In this document: positions 25,969 through 31,661 of the stretch, one piece after another
Position numbering within the stretch: the stretch's first letter is position 1
Layout: every line of letters begins with the position of its first letter
NCBI GenBank assembly: GCA_002310115.1
Contig: DBYI01000098.1
Location: 1 to 31,661 of the forward strand
Length of the DNA stretch: 31,661 bases
From: Ruminococcus flavefaciens
GTDB taxonomy: Bacteria > Bacillota > Clostridia > Oscillospirales > Ruminococcaceae
Direction of reading: 5' to 3'
Program-made: the position numbers and the translations under genes
The notes under the pieces: model-generated
Seen by the model: the letters and a program-made list of their open reading frames with translations, nothing else
What the model was told of the DNA's origin: nothing
Databases searched by the model: none

Positions 25969-26484
25969 ATGCCAAGCAATGCTGTACTCGAAGCAAAGAA
26001 GGCTAAGGTCGAGAAACTCACCGAGATCATCAAGAACTCTGTTTCAGGCGTTCTCGTTGATTACAAGGGTATCAATGTTGAAGAGGATACCAAGCTCAGA
26101 AAGGAGCTCCGTGAGGCTGGCGTTAACTACTTTGTAGAAAAGAACACAATGCTTCTCCGCGCTTTCAAGGAATGCGGTATCGAGGGCTTTGAAGAGGCTC
26201 TCAACGGCACAACTGCTCTCGCTGTTTCAAACGACGATCAGACTGCTCCCGCAAGAATCCTCGGTAAGTTTGCTGAGAAGGCAGGCGATGAGAAGTTTAA
26301 TCTGAAGGCTGGTTACATTGACGGCGAAGTTTATGATCAGGCTGGAGTTATTGCTCTTTCCAAGATTCCTTCAAAGGACACCCTTCTCGCTCAGCTCGTT
26401 GGCTCTCTCCAGGGCCCACTTCAGAAGCTGGCAGCTACTCTCAACGCTGTTGCAGACAAGAAGAAGGAAGAAGAAGCTGCTTAA
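25969..26484 (+). CDS. rplJ: 50S ribosomal protein L10
   Basis: The base of the ribosomal stalk; binds 23S rRNA and L7/L12 dimers. The 171-residue protein has the L10 N-terminal domain (VLVDYKGINVEEDTKLRKEL, NTMLLRAFKE) and a C-terminal helix that carries L7/L12 (about 135-165). The Lys/Glu/Ala end is typical. The Shine-Dalgarno GGAGGTG precedes ATG 25969. rplK-rplA are not upstream and rpoB is not downstream, so this dicistron has been separated from the usual ribosomal/RNA polymerase cluster. Confidence 0.97.
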   Translation: MPSNAVLEAKKAKVEKLTEIIKNSVSGVLVDYKGINVEEDTKLRKELREAGVNYFVEKNTMLLRAFKECGIEGFEEALNGTTALAVSNDDQTAPARILGKFAEKAGDEKFNLKAGYIDGEVYDQAGVIALSKIPSKDTLLAQLVGSLQGPLQKLAATLNAVADKKKEEEAA

Positions 26485-26584
26485 TCGCTGCTTAGTCTTT
26501 CAAACACGTTTTGCGGAGGTTTGCTTCGCAGTTTAAAATCACAGTCCGATAAGGACAAATACTATTAAAAAGGAGATTATTATC

Positions 26585-26959
26585 ATGGCTTCTGAGAAGA
26601 TCACAAAATTTGTTGAAGATATCAAGACTCTTTCTGTTCTTGAGCTTTCTGAGCTCGTAGACGCTATCCAGGAGGAATTCGGTGTAACAGCTGCTATCGC
26701 TGCTGCTCCTGCTGCTGGCGGTGCTGCTGGCGGTGCTGCTGCTGCTAAGACAGAGTTCGATGTAATCCTTGCTTCCTTCGGCGACGCTAAGATGGGCGTT
26801 ATCAAGGTTGCTAAGGAAGTTCTCGGACTTGGCCTTAAGGAAGCTAAGGAGATAGTTGAGGCTGCTCCTAAGGCTATTAAGGAAGGCGTTTCTGAGGCTG
26901 AGGCAAACGAGCTTAAGGCTAAGTTTGAAGAGGCTGGCGCTACAATCGAAATCAAGTAA
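26585..26959 (+). CDS. rplL: 50S ribosomal protein L7/L12
   Basis: Stalk protein that recruits translation GTPases. The 124 residues comprise an N-terminal dimerisation domain (1-35), an Ala/Gly hinge (AAPAAGGAAGGAAAAK) and the C-terminal factor-binding domain with KMGVIKVAKEVLGLGLKEAK. AAAAGGAG precedes the ATG. A 100-base spacer separates it from rplJ, and a terminator follows. Confidence 0.98.
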   Translation: MASEKITKFVEDIKTLSVLELSELVDAIQEEFGVTAAIAAAPAAGGAAGGAAAAKTEFDVILASFGDAKMGVIKVAKEVLGLGLKEAKEIVEAAPKAIKEGVSEAEANELKAKFEEAGATIEIK

Positions 26960-26984
26960 TTTTTCAAAATTGCTTACAAAAAAT

Positions 26985-27016
26985 GGCTGTACTTTCGGGT
27001 GCAGCCTTTCTTGTTT
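26985..27016 (+). terminator. Intrinsic terminator of rplJ-rplL
   Basis: A 9-bp stem including G-U pairs (GGCTGTACT 26985-26993 with GGTGCAGCC 26998-27006) closed by a TTCG loop, followed by TTTCTTGTTT. Confidence 0.85.
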
Positions 27017-27075
27017 GATATGATAAAATTTTTTTACTGCTCATTGTCTATGACGACAATAATGCTTATAAAATG

Positions 27076-27104
27076 TTGACTTGTATAGTCGACTGTGCTA
27101 TAAT
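27076..27104 (+). promoter_or_regulatory. Promoter of the CAP-dockerin gene
   Basis: TTGACT (27076-27081), a 17-base spacer and TATAAT (27099-27104), about 100 bases before the start codon. Confidence 0.85.
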
Positions 27105-27209
27105 TTGATTGGGATATGATTTTAGTCATGGTATTGTTTAGAGTGTATTTTCTGGAAGCTCCGTGTCAGACTGTTATGTCGAGAAAAGGGGCAAAAAGGA
27201 GGCATTACT

Positions 27210-27959
27210 ATGAAAAAAATTGCAGCATTTATTGGTTCGGTGGCTTTTACAGCAGCTTTAATAACAGCTCCCGCCACCTTTGCAGCTTCAGTCGGTAATA
27301 CAGTCAGAATAGAGACAAAAACGCAGGCTATCAGCGAGCATCAGATAGTTATGTATACGGACAGCGTTATAAAGCGTGTTAATGAGGAAAGACGCAAAAG
27401 AGGCCTGGTTGAGCTAAAAATGTTTCCTAAGCTCAGTAAATGTGCGAATATCCGCGTTAAGGAGACTACCGCATACTGGAGCCATCAGCGTATTAATGGT
27501 ACATCTGGACTTGATATTTTCGACGAGCAAAATCTCAACTGGTCTAATATCGCAGAAAACATCGCAAAGGGCTCTCCTGATCCCCAAAGTGTTATGGATG
27601 GTTGGATGAACTCCACCGCTCACCGTGACAGTATTCTTAATCCGAATTACAGGTATATTGGAGTTGGCTGCGCCAATTTCGAGGGCGTTTTTTACTGGAC
27701 GCAATTGTTTATGAGTTCTTTCAGTGAGTATAGCTATGCTTATCTTCCTGAAAAGCATGGAGAGCTCAACGATGACGGTATCGTAGATGCGGTAGACGCA
27801 GCTATGGCATTGCAGGATTATGCATCAATATCATCAGGCAGATCGGGAACGCTTGACCAGAACAGGCGAGCTCGCGCTGATATGAATGGTGATGAAGTAG
27901 TTGATGCTGTGGATGCTGCCCTAATTCTCGGCATTTACGCGGATAATTCTTCACGCTGA
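27210..27959 (+). CDS. Secreted CAP-domain protein with C-terminal dockerin
   Basis: A 249-residue secreted protein. The signal peptide is cleaved near ATFA (25). The CAP/SCP-PR1 domain spans about 48-170 with the family's conserved residues: H92 in YWSHQR, E116 in IAENIA and H138 in GWMNSTAHRDSILNPNY, then the strand YIGVGCA and YWTQLF. A type I dockerin follows (about 184-245) with two very similar calcium loops, LNDDGIVDAVDAA and MNGDEVVDAVDAA. CAP domains bind lipids, sterols or wall ligands and some cleave proteins; the activity here is unknown. The dockerin implies cohesin-mediated display. AAAAAGGAGG gives a strong ribosome binding site for ATG 27210. Confidence 0.93.
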   Translation: MKKIAAFIGSVAFTAALITAPATFAASVGNTVRIETKTQAISEHQIVMYTDSVIKRVNEERRKRGLVELKMFPKLSKCANIRVKETTAYWSHQRINGTSGLDIFDEQNLNWSNIAENIAKGSPDPQSVMDGWMNSTAHRDSILNPNYRYIGVGCANFEGVFYWTQLFMSSFSEYSYAYLPEKHGELNDDGIVDAVDAAMALQDYASISSGRSGTLDQNRRARADMNGDEVVDAVDAALILGIYADNSSR

Positions 27960-27989
27960 ACAAGTGAGAAGTGAATAATGATTAATGTA

Positions 27990-28015
27990 TAGGCGCCCAA
28001 CAGGGCGCCTATTTT
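27990..28015 (+). terminator. Intrinsic terminator after the CAP-dockerin gene
   Basis: AGGCGCCC (27991-27998) pairs with GGGCGCCT (28003-28010) around AACA, with an outer T-A pair, followed by ATTTTG. Confidence 0.85.
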
Positions 28016-28153
28016 GTAAATATGTTATGAAAGTACGGGTTAAGAGCAAGCAGAATATAATCTGCATAGATATTGATATTAATGTGATAATAGCACATAG
28101 CATAAAGGCTGTTAACAAAAAGTTAATAATCTGTGAATTGTCAGAAAGCAGTA

Positions 28154-28182
28154 TTGCGGTTTTGTGTGAATTGTGTTATAAT
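28154..28182 (+). promoter_or_regulatory. Promoter of the second LRR-dockerin gene
   Basis: TTGCGG (28154-28159), a 17-base spacer and TATAAT (28177-28182) with an upstream TG (extended -10). The transcript has a leader of about 50 bases. Confidence 0.8.
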
Positions 28183-28235
28183 TTAAGCTGAAACAGTCTT
28201 ATCGGGGGTAAGATTAATGTAAGGAGGACTGTAAC

Positions 28236-30155
28236 ATGAAAAAAAATAGGATTATAGCAGCGATTACGGCTGCACTCTTCATCGGAGGAACTTTTCAAAC
28301 AGCTGTACTGTCGGTTCATGCTGCAAACCATGTCTCGTGCATAACCGTTGAAACTGATGAATTTACCAAGCCAGAAAGTTTTACACAGTTTGGAATAATA
28401 TATGATATTTACAAGGATCACGCCGCAGTAAGATCACTGGCCGCTGACTATCGTGATAAAACAGAGAAATTTGACATCGTTATACCTGACACGATAAAGA
28501 ACGTTCCCGTTACAGAAATAAACGGAACCGCTATCTATGGTACTAAGGTTGAAAACGTTACGTTCGGAAGAAACATAAAAACTATCGGAAGCTACGCCTT
28601 TGAGGGTTGCACCGAACTCAGAAGCATTGAGCTCCCTGAAGAGCTTGAGTTTATCGGCAGCGGTGCTTTTTACCGCTGTGAAAAAATGGAGAAGATAATG
28701 TTTAACAGAAAGCTTGTCAACATAGGCAGAAATGCTTTCGCGCTATGCTCAAGTCTTACCTCTGTGCAGTTCCCAGACAGTCTTGTTAAAATAGATGAAG
28801 GCGCTTTTGAGAGCTGCACTTCTATTTCTGAAATAAGTTTCGGCAGAGGCCTCGAATTTATAGGTGAAAACGCATTTCAGAAGTGTGAGGCTCTCAAGAA
28901 TATCAAGCTCGGGGACAGAATCAAGACACTGGGCAGTAATGCATTTTACGACAAGAACATGAGTAGCTTTGAGATACCGGTAAGTGTTGATACACTCAAT
29001 GGCTGCCCTTTATCGGCATATAAAAGTGATGAGGATCCGAAGGATGAGGATACGGCTATAATAATCAAAAATCCGAATTGCAGACTGAGGGAAAATCTCA
29101 GCGACTGGAACAGCTTTATAATCGTTTGTTCAGAGGGCTCTGCTGCACAGTTGTTTGCAGAAGAGAACGGAATAAGATTCTGTACTCCCGAGCAGTACGC
29201 GGATGGAGAGTATGAAAAGAAAATTGATCCGGAAAATGAGAAAAAACGTGAGATATTTAGTAATGACAATATACACTGGTGCAAAGCTGACGAAGGACTT
29301 GAGGTTTTTGATATCAGAATGAACGACGGTGAAGAGATAGTTATTCCAGACGATATAGACGGAGTTCCTGTTATTGCGGTCAGCAATTATGTTGGCAGCA
29401 ACAGGAACAATGTAAATGTTAAGAAGATTCAGATTGGAAAGAATGTCAGAACTGTATGGGACGGTTCGTTTTATTCGTACCCTTCACTTGAAGAGGTAGT
29501 TATCGGCGAAAGTCTCGAAAAGATTAACATGTATACGTTTTATGGATGCCAGTATCTAAAAAAGATCACTTTCGCGGAAGGCTGTACTTTGAAAACTATC
29601 AGTTCATCTGCAATTTATACAGATCAATTGAAAAGAATGGTCCTGCCAGAAAGTGTTGAATACGTGGAGAGAATGGCTATAAACTCCACATATCGTGATG
29701 AAGTTGATGGTTTAAGAGTTGCAATTCTCAATCCTGACTGTTACTTGGAGCCGAGTTCTATAAGAGGCAATAATAAAACTATAATTTTCGGTTATAAGGA
29801 CTCCACAGCAGAGAAATATGCAAGCGATTATGGCCTCAAATTTATGAGACTTGATCCAGATAAAGAATTTGATGAATCTATGCTTGAGGTTGACATTGAG
29901 GATATTCCTGTGAGCTACGATGATCGTACAGCGGGAGATGCTAACTGTAATGGCAAGATAGAAATGGGCGATGCTGTTCGTATCATGCAGGCCCTTGCAA
30001 ATCCTGACAAATATGGTCTCAATGGTACAGATGAAAATCATATCACCAAACAGGGCGTTATAAATGGCGATGTTTACCAACCCGGAACAGGTATCACTTC
30101 ACTGGATGCGTTGTGGATACAGGGCTATATTGTTGGAGATTATAAAACACTTTAA
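28236..30155 (+). CDS. Secreted LRR_5 protein with C-terminal dockerin
   Basis: A 639-residue extracellular protein. The signal peptide ends near VLSVHA (29). Two blocks of BspA-type leucine-rich repeats are visible (about 105-250 with units like IKTIGSYAFEGCTELRSIEL, and about 390-520), joined by a charged, less regular segment (about 255-385). The dockerin starts near 568 with GDANCNGKIEMGDAVRIM, then the spacer NPDKYGLNGTDENHITKQG and a second, degenerate calcium loop GDVYQPGTGITSLD. It lacks the Big_3 domains of the 22583-25330 protein but shares its dockerin type. AAGGAGG precedes ATG 28236. It is likely bound to the same scaffoldin and may act in adhesion. Confidence 0.93.
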   Translation: MKKNRIIAAITAALFIGGTFQTAVLSVHAANHVSCITVETDEFTKPESFTQFGIIYDIYKDHAAVRSLAADYRDKTEKFDIVIPDTIKNVPVTEINGTAIYGTKVENVTFGRNIKTIGSYAFEGCTELRSIELPEELEFIGSGAFYRCEKMEKIMFNRKLVNIGRNAFALCSSLTSVQFPDSLVKIDEGAFESCTSISEISFGRGLEFIGENAFQKCEALKNIKLGDRIKTLGSNAFYDKNMSSFEIPVSVDTLNGCPLSAYKSDEDPKDEDTAIIIKNPNCRLRENLSDWNSFIIVCSEGSAAQLFAEENGIRFCTPEQYADGEYEKKIDPENEKKREIFSNDNIHWCKADEGLEVFDIRMNDGEEIVIPDDIDGVPVIAVSNYVGSNRNNVNVKKIQIGKNVRTVWDGSFYSYPSLEEVVIGESLEKINMYTFYGCQYLKKITFAEGCTLKTISSSAIYTDQLKRMVLPESVEYVERMAINSTYRDEVDGLRVAILNPDCYLEPSSIRGNNKTIIFGYKDSTAEKYASDYGLKFMRLDPDKEFDESMLEVDIEDIPVSYDDRTAGDANCNGKIEMGDAVRIMQALANPDKYGLNGTDENHITKQGVINGDVYQPGTGITSLDALWIQGYIVGDYKTL

Positions 30156-30158
30156 TGA

Positions 30159-30178
30159 AAAAATGGGGCTGTAAAAAA
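30159..30178 (+). repeat. Left copy of a perfect 20-bp inverted repeat
   Basis: AAAAATGGGGCTGTAAAAAA, identical to the reverse complement of 30964-30983. With the following bases it also forms a small hairpin (GGGCT 30166-30170/AGCCC 30181-30185). It begins 4 bases after the stop of the leucine-rich-repeat gene. Confidence 0.8.
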
Positions 30179-30196
30179 ATAGCCCTCAAAAACAAT

Positions 30197-30240
30197 ACGG
30201 ATGCCTCTTCAAGAAAAATTTGAAGGGGCATCCGTTTTTT
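30197..30240 (+). terminator. Strong intrinsic terminator after the LRR-dockerin gene
   Basis: A 16-bp stem with one G-U pair (30197-30212 with 30220-30235; outer part ACGGATGCC/GGCATCCGT), a 7-base A-rich loop and T residues to 30240. Confidence 0.93.
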
Positions 30241-30316
30241 CGTGTTTAATTGGTGAAACTTCTTAAATTTTCCCAAAACAGGGTATAACGAACAAGCACG
30301 AAGGGGATTTATTACA

Positions 30317-30346
30317 AATAGCTCCCCCATTCTGAGGGGAGCTATT
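30317..30346 (-). terminator. Probable terminator of the small secreted peptide gene
   Basis: ATAGCTCCCC and GGGGAGCTAT (30318-30327 with 30336-30345) form a 10-bp stem, extended by an outer A-T pair, around an 8-base loop. It lies 35 bases beyond the minus-strand gene's stop; the minus-strand tail ATTTGTAATAA is only moderately T-rich. Confidence 0.6.
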
Positions 30347-30380
30347 GTATTACATTTATCGTCAGTTAGAGTTCAGAATA

Positions 30381-30644
30381 TCACGTACCCCATACATACT
30401 GACCAGGAGTATATCCAACAAACTGTCTGCAGCACTTGCAATACTTTGCTGTCTTCCTATACTTATGTCCGTTCCATGAGTAAGTATATGTTTCGCCATA
30501 ATAACAATTATCAATGTAATATCCGTTCTGATATGTACCATGGTGATACTGACAAGCTGCATTCGCTGTCATAGATGCTCCTGATACAAGGAGTGTGGTT
30601 GCTGCTGCTAAGATAGTGAATGTTCTTTTGATTGCCTTTTTCAT
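30381..30644 (-). CDS. Small secreted Cys/Tyr-rich protein, unknown family
   Basis: An 87-residue precursor. The signal peptide MKKAIKRTFTILAAATTLLV... is cleaved near ANA (29). The mature part of about 58 residues has five cysteines (31, 47, 69, 71, 72, the last as YCKCC), three histidines (34, 35, 60) and twelve tyrosines. I do not recognise a family. The pattern could suit disulfide bonding, metal binding or tyrosine cross-linking, but nothing proves any of these. AAGGAAG precedes the ATG on the minus strand. It has its own consensus promoter and a leader of about 168 bases, and it sits inside an inverted-repeat pair. Confidence 0.75.
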   Translation of the reverse strand: MKKAIKRTFTILAAATTLLVSGASMTANAACQYHHGTYQNGYYIDNCYYGETYTYSWNGHKYRKTAKYCKCCRQFVGYTPGQYVWGT

Positions 30645-30812
30645 TGTTTTTTACTTCCTTTACTTTAAATTTAAGACCTTATGGTCTTATTGGTGAGATT
30701 GGTGAATGAAAATAGTGTGATGCTTCCCTTATATCATGTTGAGTGCAATTATCCGTTTGTACGTGCCGGAACAAAGACGGCTGTAAATACCGTTTATGTG
30801 TACGGCCTTATG
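30645..30812 (-). other. Long 5' leader of the small secreted peptide gene
   Basis: From the predicted start near 30812 to the ATG. It contains a hairpin TAAGACC-TTAT-GGTCTTA (30672-30689) close to the ribosome binding site and several short GC-rich pairing stretches around 30755-30805. No known riboswitch class is recognised. The rest of the gap (30848-30947) is AT-rich with nothing visible. Confidence 0.5.
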
Positions 30813-30818
30813 TTATGT

Positions 30819-30847
30819 ATAATATAATATTTTATGTTGATTGTCAA
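30819..30847 (-). promoter_or_regulatory. Promoter of the small secreted peptide gene
   Basis: On the minus strand TTGACA (30847-30842), a 17-base spacer and TATTAT (30824-30819), a near-consensus strong promoter. Confidence 0.8.
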
Positions 30848-30947
30848 TACTAAACGTGTATATTCAACAAATAATCACCCCAAGGTGGACAATACAAAAA
30901 TGTTTTTGAACTTTTTGTTAATTCTGACTACAAAAACATGAGCGTAC

Positions 30948-30977
30948 AAAAAAAGGGACTTAGTTTTTTACAGCCCC
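30948..30977 (-). terminator. Terminator of the pyruvate formate-lyase operon
   Basis: On the minus strand GGGGCT (30977-30972) pairs imperfectly with AGTCCC (30960-30955) and is followed by seven T residues (30954-30948). It overlaps the right copy of the 20-bp inverted repeat. A second hairpin GGGCGTGA/TCACGCCC (30997-31018) lies between it and the operon's last stop. Confidence 0.7.
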
Positions 30978-30983
30978 ATTTTT
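30964..30983 (-). repeat. Right copy of a perfect 20-bp inverted repeat
   Basis: On the minus strand it reads AAAAATGGGGCTGTAAAAAA, identical to 30159-30178. The repeats face each other across about 785 bases holding the small secreted peptide gene. Confidence 0.8.
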
Positions 30984-31025
30984 ACACAAATATTATGGGC
31001 GTGAAAAAAATCACGCCCTAATTTT

Positions 31026-31265
31026 TTAGAGATTTGAATGAAAAGTACGGGAAATAACGTCATCCTGCTGTTCTTTTGTGAGCTTTACGAAATTTACTGC
31101 GTATCCTGAAACTCTTACTGTGAGCTGCGGGTACTTCTCTGGGTGAGCTTGCGCATCAAGGAGAGTTTCTCGTGTGAAAACGTTCACATTAAGGTGATGT
31201 CCGCCCTTTTCAACATAGCCGTCAAGAAGCTCAATAAGGTTATCGACCTGTTTCTGGTTATCCAT
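31026..31265 (-). CDS. grcA: Stand-alone glycyl-radical domain of pyruvate formate-lyase (GrcA-like)
   Basis: A 79-residue protein equal to the C-terminal glycyl-radical domain of pyruvate formate-lyase. GGHHLNVNVFTRETLLDAQA (21-40), EKYPQLTVRVSGYAV with the radical glycine G54, and LTKEQQDDVISRTFH match the family closely. In E. coli the related GrcA (YfiD) substitutes for this domain after oxygen damage. Here the catalytic gene upstream ends before this domain (see 31515-31661), so this protein must supply the only radical glycine of the complex unless another complete copy exists elsewhere. AGGGAGG precedes the ATG. It is the last gene of a minus-strand operon and starts 41 bases after the middle gene. 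It should be activated by pyruvate formate-lyase activating enzyme, which is not in this window. Confidence 0.93.
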   Translation of the reverse strand: MDNQKQVDNLIELLDGYVEKGGHHLNVNVFTRETLLDAQAHPEKYPQLTVRVSGYAVNFVKLTKEQQDDVISRTFHSNL

Positions 31266-31306
31266 TTTTGTTCCTCCCTGTTACTTAAATATGCATTATT
31301 AACTGA

Positions 31307-31513
31307 TCAGAGATCAGTGTCATCTGGTTCAAGTTCAGTTGGTTGGCAGCAGGCACCTTTAGTGCCGCATATATCAGTGCTTTTTACGGTCTCTACTTTC
31401 AGCTTTGAGCCATTTCCAGAGACTACGTTTACATGACCGCTGCCCTGCGACATGAGCTGATCTATAAGGTCTGCAAGCTCAGCAGGAGCGTTTTTGTTTT
31501 CAGGAGATGTCAT
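31307..31513 (-). CDS. Small Cys-containing protein inside the split pyruvate formate-lyase operon
   Basis: A 68-residue protein with no family I can name. Residues 11-30 (AELADLIDQLMSQGSGHVNV) resemble the front of the glycyl-radical domain next door (VDNLIELLDGYVEKGGHHLNVNV), but the radical-glycine half is missing. Instead there is a tail with C49, C55 and C56 (DICGTKGACCQPT) and an acidic end. ATG 31513 (minus strand) lies one base after the pflB-core stop and has AGAGGTGA upstream; a longer frame back to 31582 overlaps the pflB core and is rejected. It may be a degenerate paralogue of the radical domain turned into an assembly, redox-sensing or metal-binding subunit. That is inference. 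Confidence 0.75.
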   Translation of the reverse strand: MTSPENKNAPAELADLIDQLMSQGSGHVNVVSGNGSKLKVETVKSTDICGTKGACCQPTELEPDDTDL

Positions 31514-31514
31514 A

Positions 31515-31661
31515 TCATTCACCTCTGAGTTTATCAAGGTCGAGATCTCCTGCGAATACTTCCATATCTTTTCCGAGTGCATCAGGAACTATAGAGAATG
31601 TATTGGAGATACCATCCTGTGCGTGCCGGAACGGGAGCTTTGCAACCGACGAGAGTGAAGC
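31515..31661 (-). CDS. pflB: Pyruvate formate-lyase catalytic core, C-terminal end (partial)
   Basis: The last 48 codons of a gene that continues beyond the window edge. The translation contains ASLSSVAKLPFRHAQDGISN and TFSIVPDALGKD, which match pyruvate formate-lyase (the usual text is SVAKLPFAYAKDGISYTFSIVPNALGKD). It then reads MEVFAGDLDLDKLRGE and stops at TGA (31517-31515). A normal enzyme would continue for about 80 residues through the glycyl-radical domain. The reading frame is clean and the next gene starts one base later, so this is a designed end rather than an obvious frameshift. The active-site cysteine pair would lie outside the window. Confidence 0.92.
   Translation of the reverse strand, partial: ASLSSVAKLPFRHAQDGISNTFSIVPDALGKDMEVFAGDLDLDKLRGE

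Noticed and set aside
27985..28191. A 68-codon plus-strand open frame after the CAP-dockerin gene.
   Set aside because: It runs through the terminator hairpin and the next promoter, has no ribosome binding site, and its product resembles no protein.
31143..31436. A 97-codon plus-strand open frame opposite the PFL small genes.
   Set aside because: It is a shadow of two minus-strand genes with strong family matches and ribosome binding sites.
30758..31632. TGT(A/G)CGTGCCGGAAC occurs in the leader of the small secreted gene (30758-30772) and in the pflB end (31618-31632).
   Set aside because: A 14-of-15 match without extension on either side is expected by chance among all pairs in a window of this size, and one copy is plain coding sequence.

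Overview
This window looks like chromosome of an anaerobic, dockerin-bearing Bacillota bacterium, most likely a Ruminococcus-type member of the Oscillospiraceae. The basis is the Firmicutes gene order (miaB, a YlbF/YmcA-family gene, mutS, mutL, miaA, hfq; then ylmE, sepF, ylmH, divIVA, ileS, lspA, rluD), the extracellular proteins ending in type I dockerins, and a pyruvate formate-lyase locus. The species cannot be fixed from the sequence.

Region 1 (about 100-10900, plus strand) holds tRNA modification and mismatch repair: miaB, a lipoprotein, a YlbF/YmcA (Ric) family protein with a Cys-rich tail, an AT-rich membrane protein, mutS, an unknown gene, mutL, a frameshifted membrane-anchored gene, miaA and hfq. 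The order parallels the B. subtilis miaB-ymcA-cotE-mutS-mutL region. Region 2 (10900-20240) is a division and growth cluster: an HlyD-like protein, ylmE, sepF, ylmH, divIVA, ileS, lspA, rluD, a HAD phosphatase and a small membrane protein. RNA hairpins lie directly in front of the ribosome binding sites of sepF, ileS and lspA.

Region 3 (20240-22320) is a split transketolase with its own promoter and a strongly structured leader of about 128 nt that I cannot assign to a known class. Region 4 (22320-30250) mixes housekeeping and surface functions: a minus-strand 915-residue leucine-rich-repeat/Big_3/dockerin protein, the rplJ-rplL dicistron with its L10 leader and attenuator, a CAP-domain dockerin protein and a second leucine-rich-repeat dockerin protein. 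These three secreted proteins are probably displayed through cohesin-dockerin binding.

Region 5 (30160-31661, minus-strand genes) has a small Cys/Tyr-rich secreted peptide gene between two copies of a perfect 20-bp inverted repeat. It is followed by the most interesting locus: a pyruvate formate-lyase whose catalytic chain stops just before the glycyl-radical domain. That domain is encoded as a separate 79-residue protein, and a 68-residue Cys-containing protein resembling the front half of the same domain sits between them. This looks like a three-part pyruvate formate-lyase with an exchangeable radical subunit.
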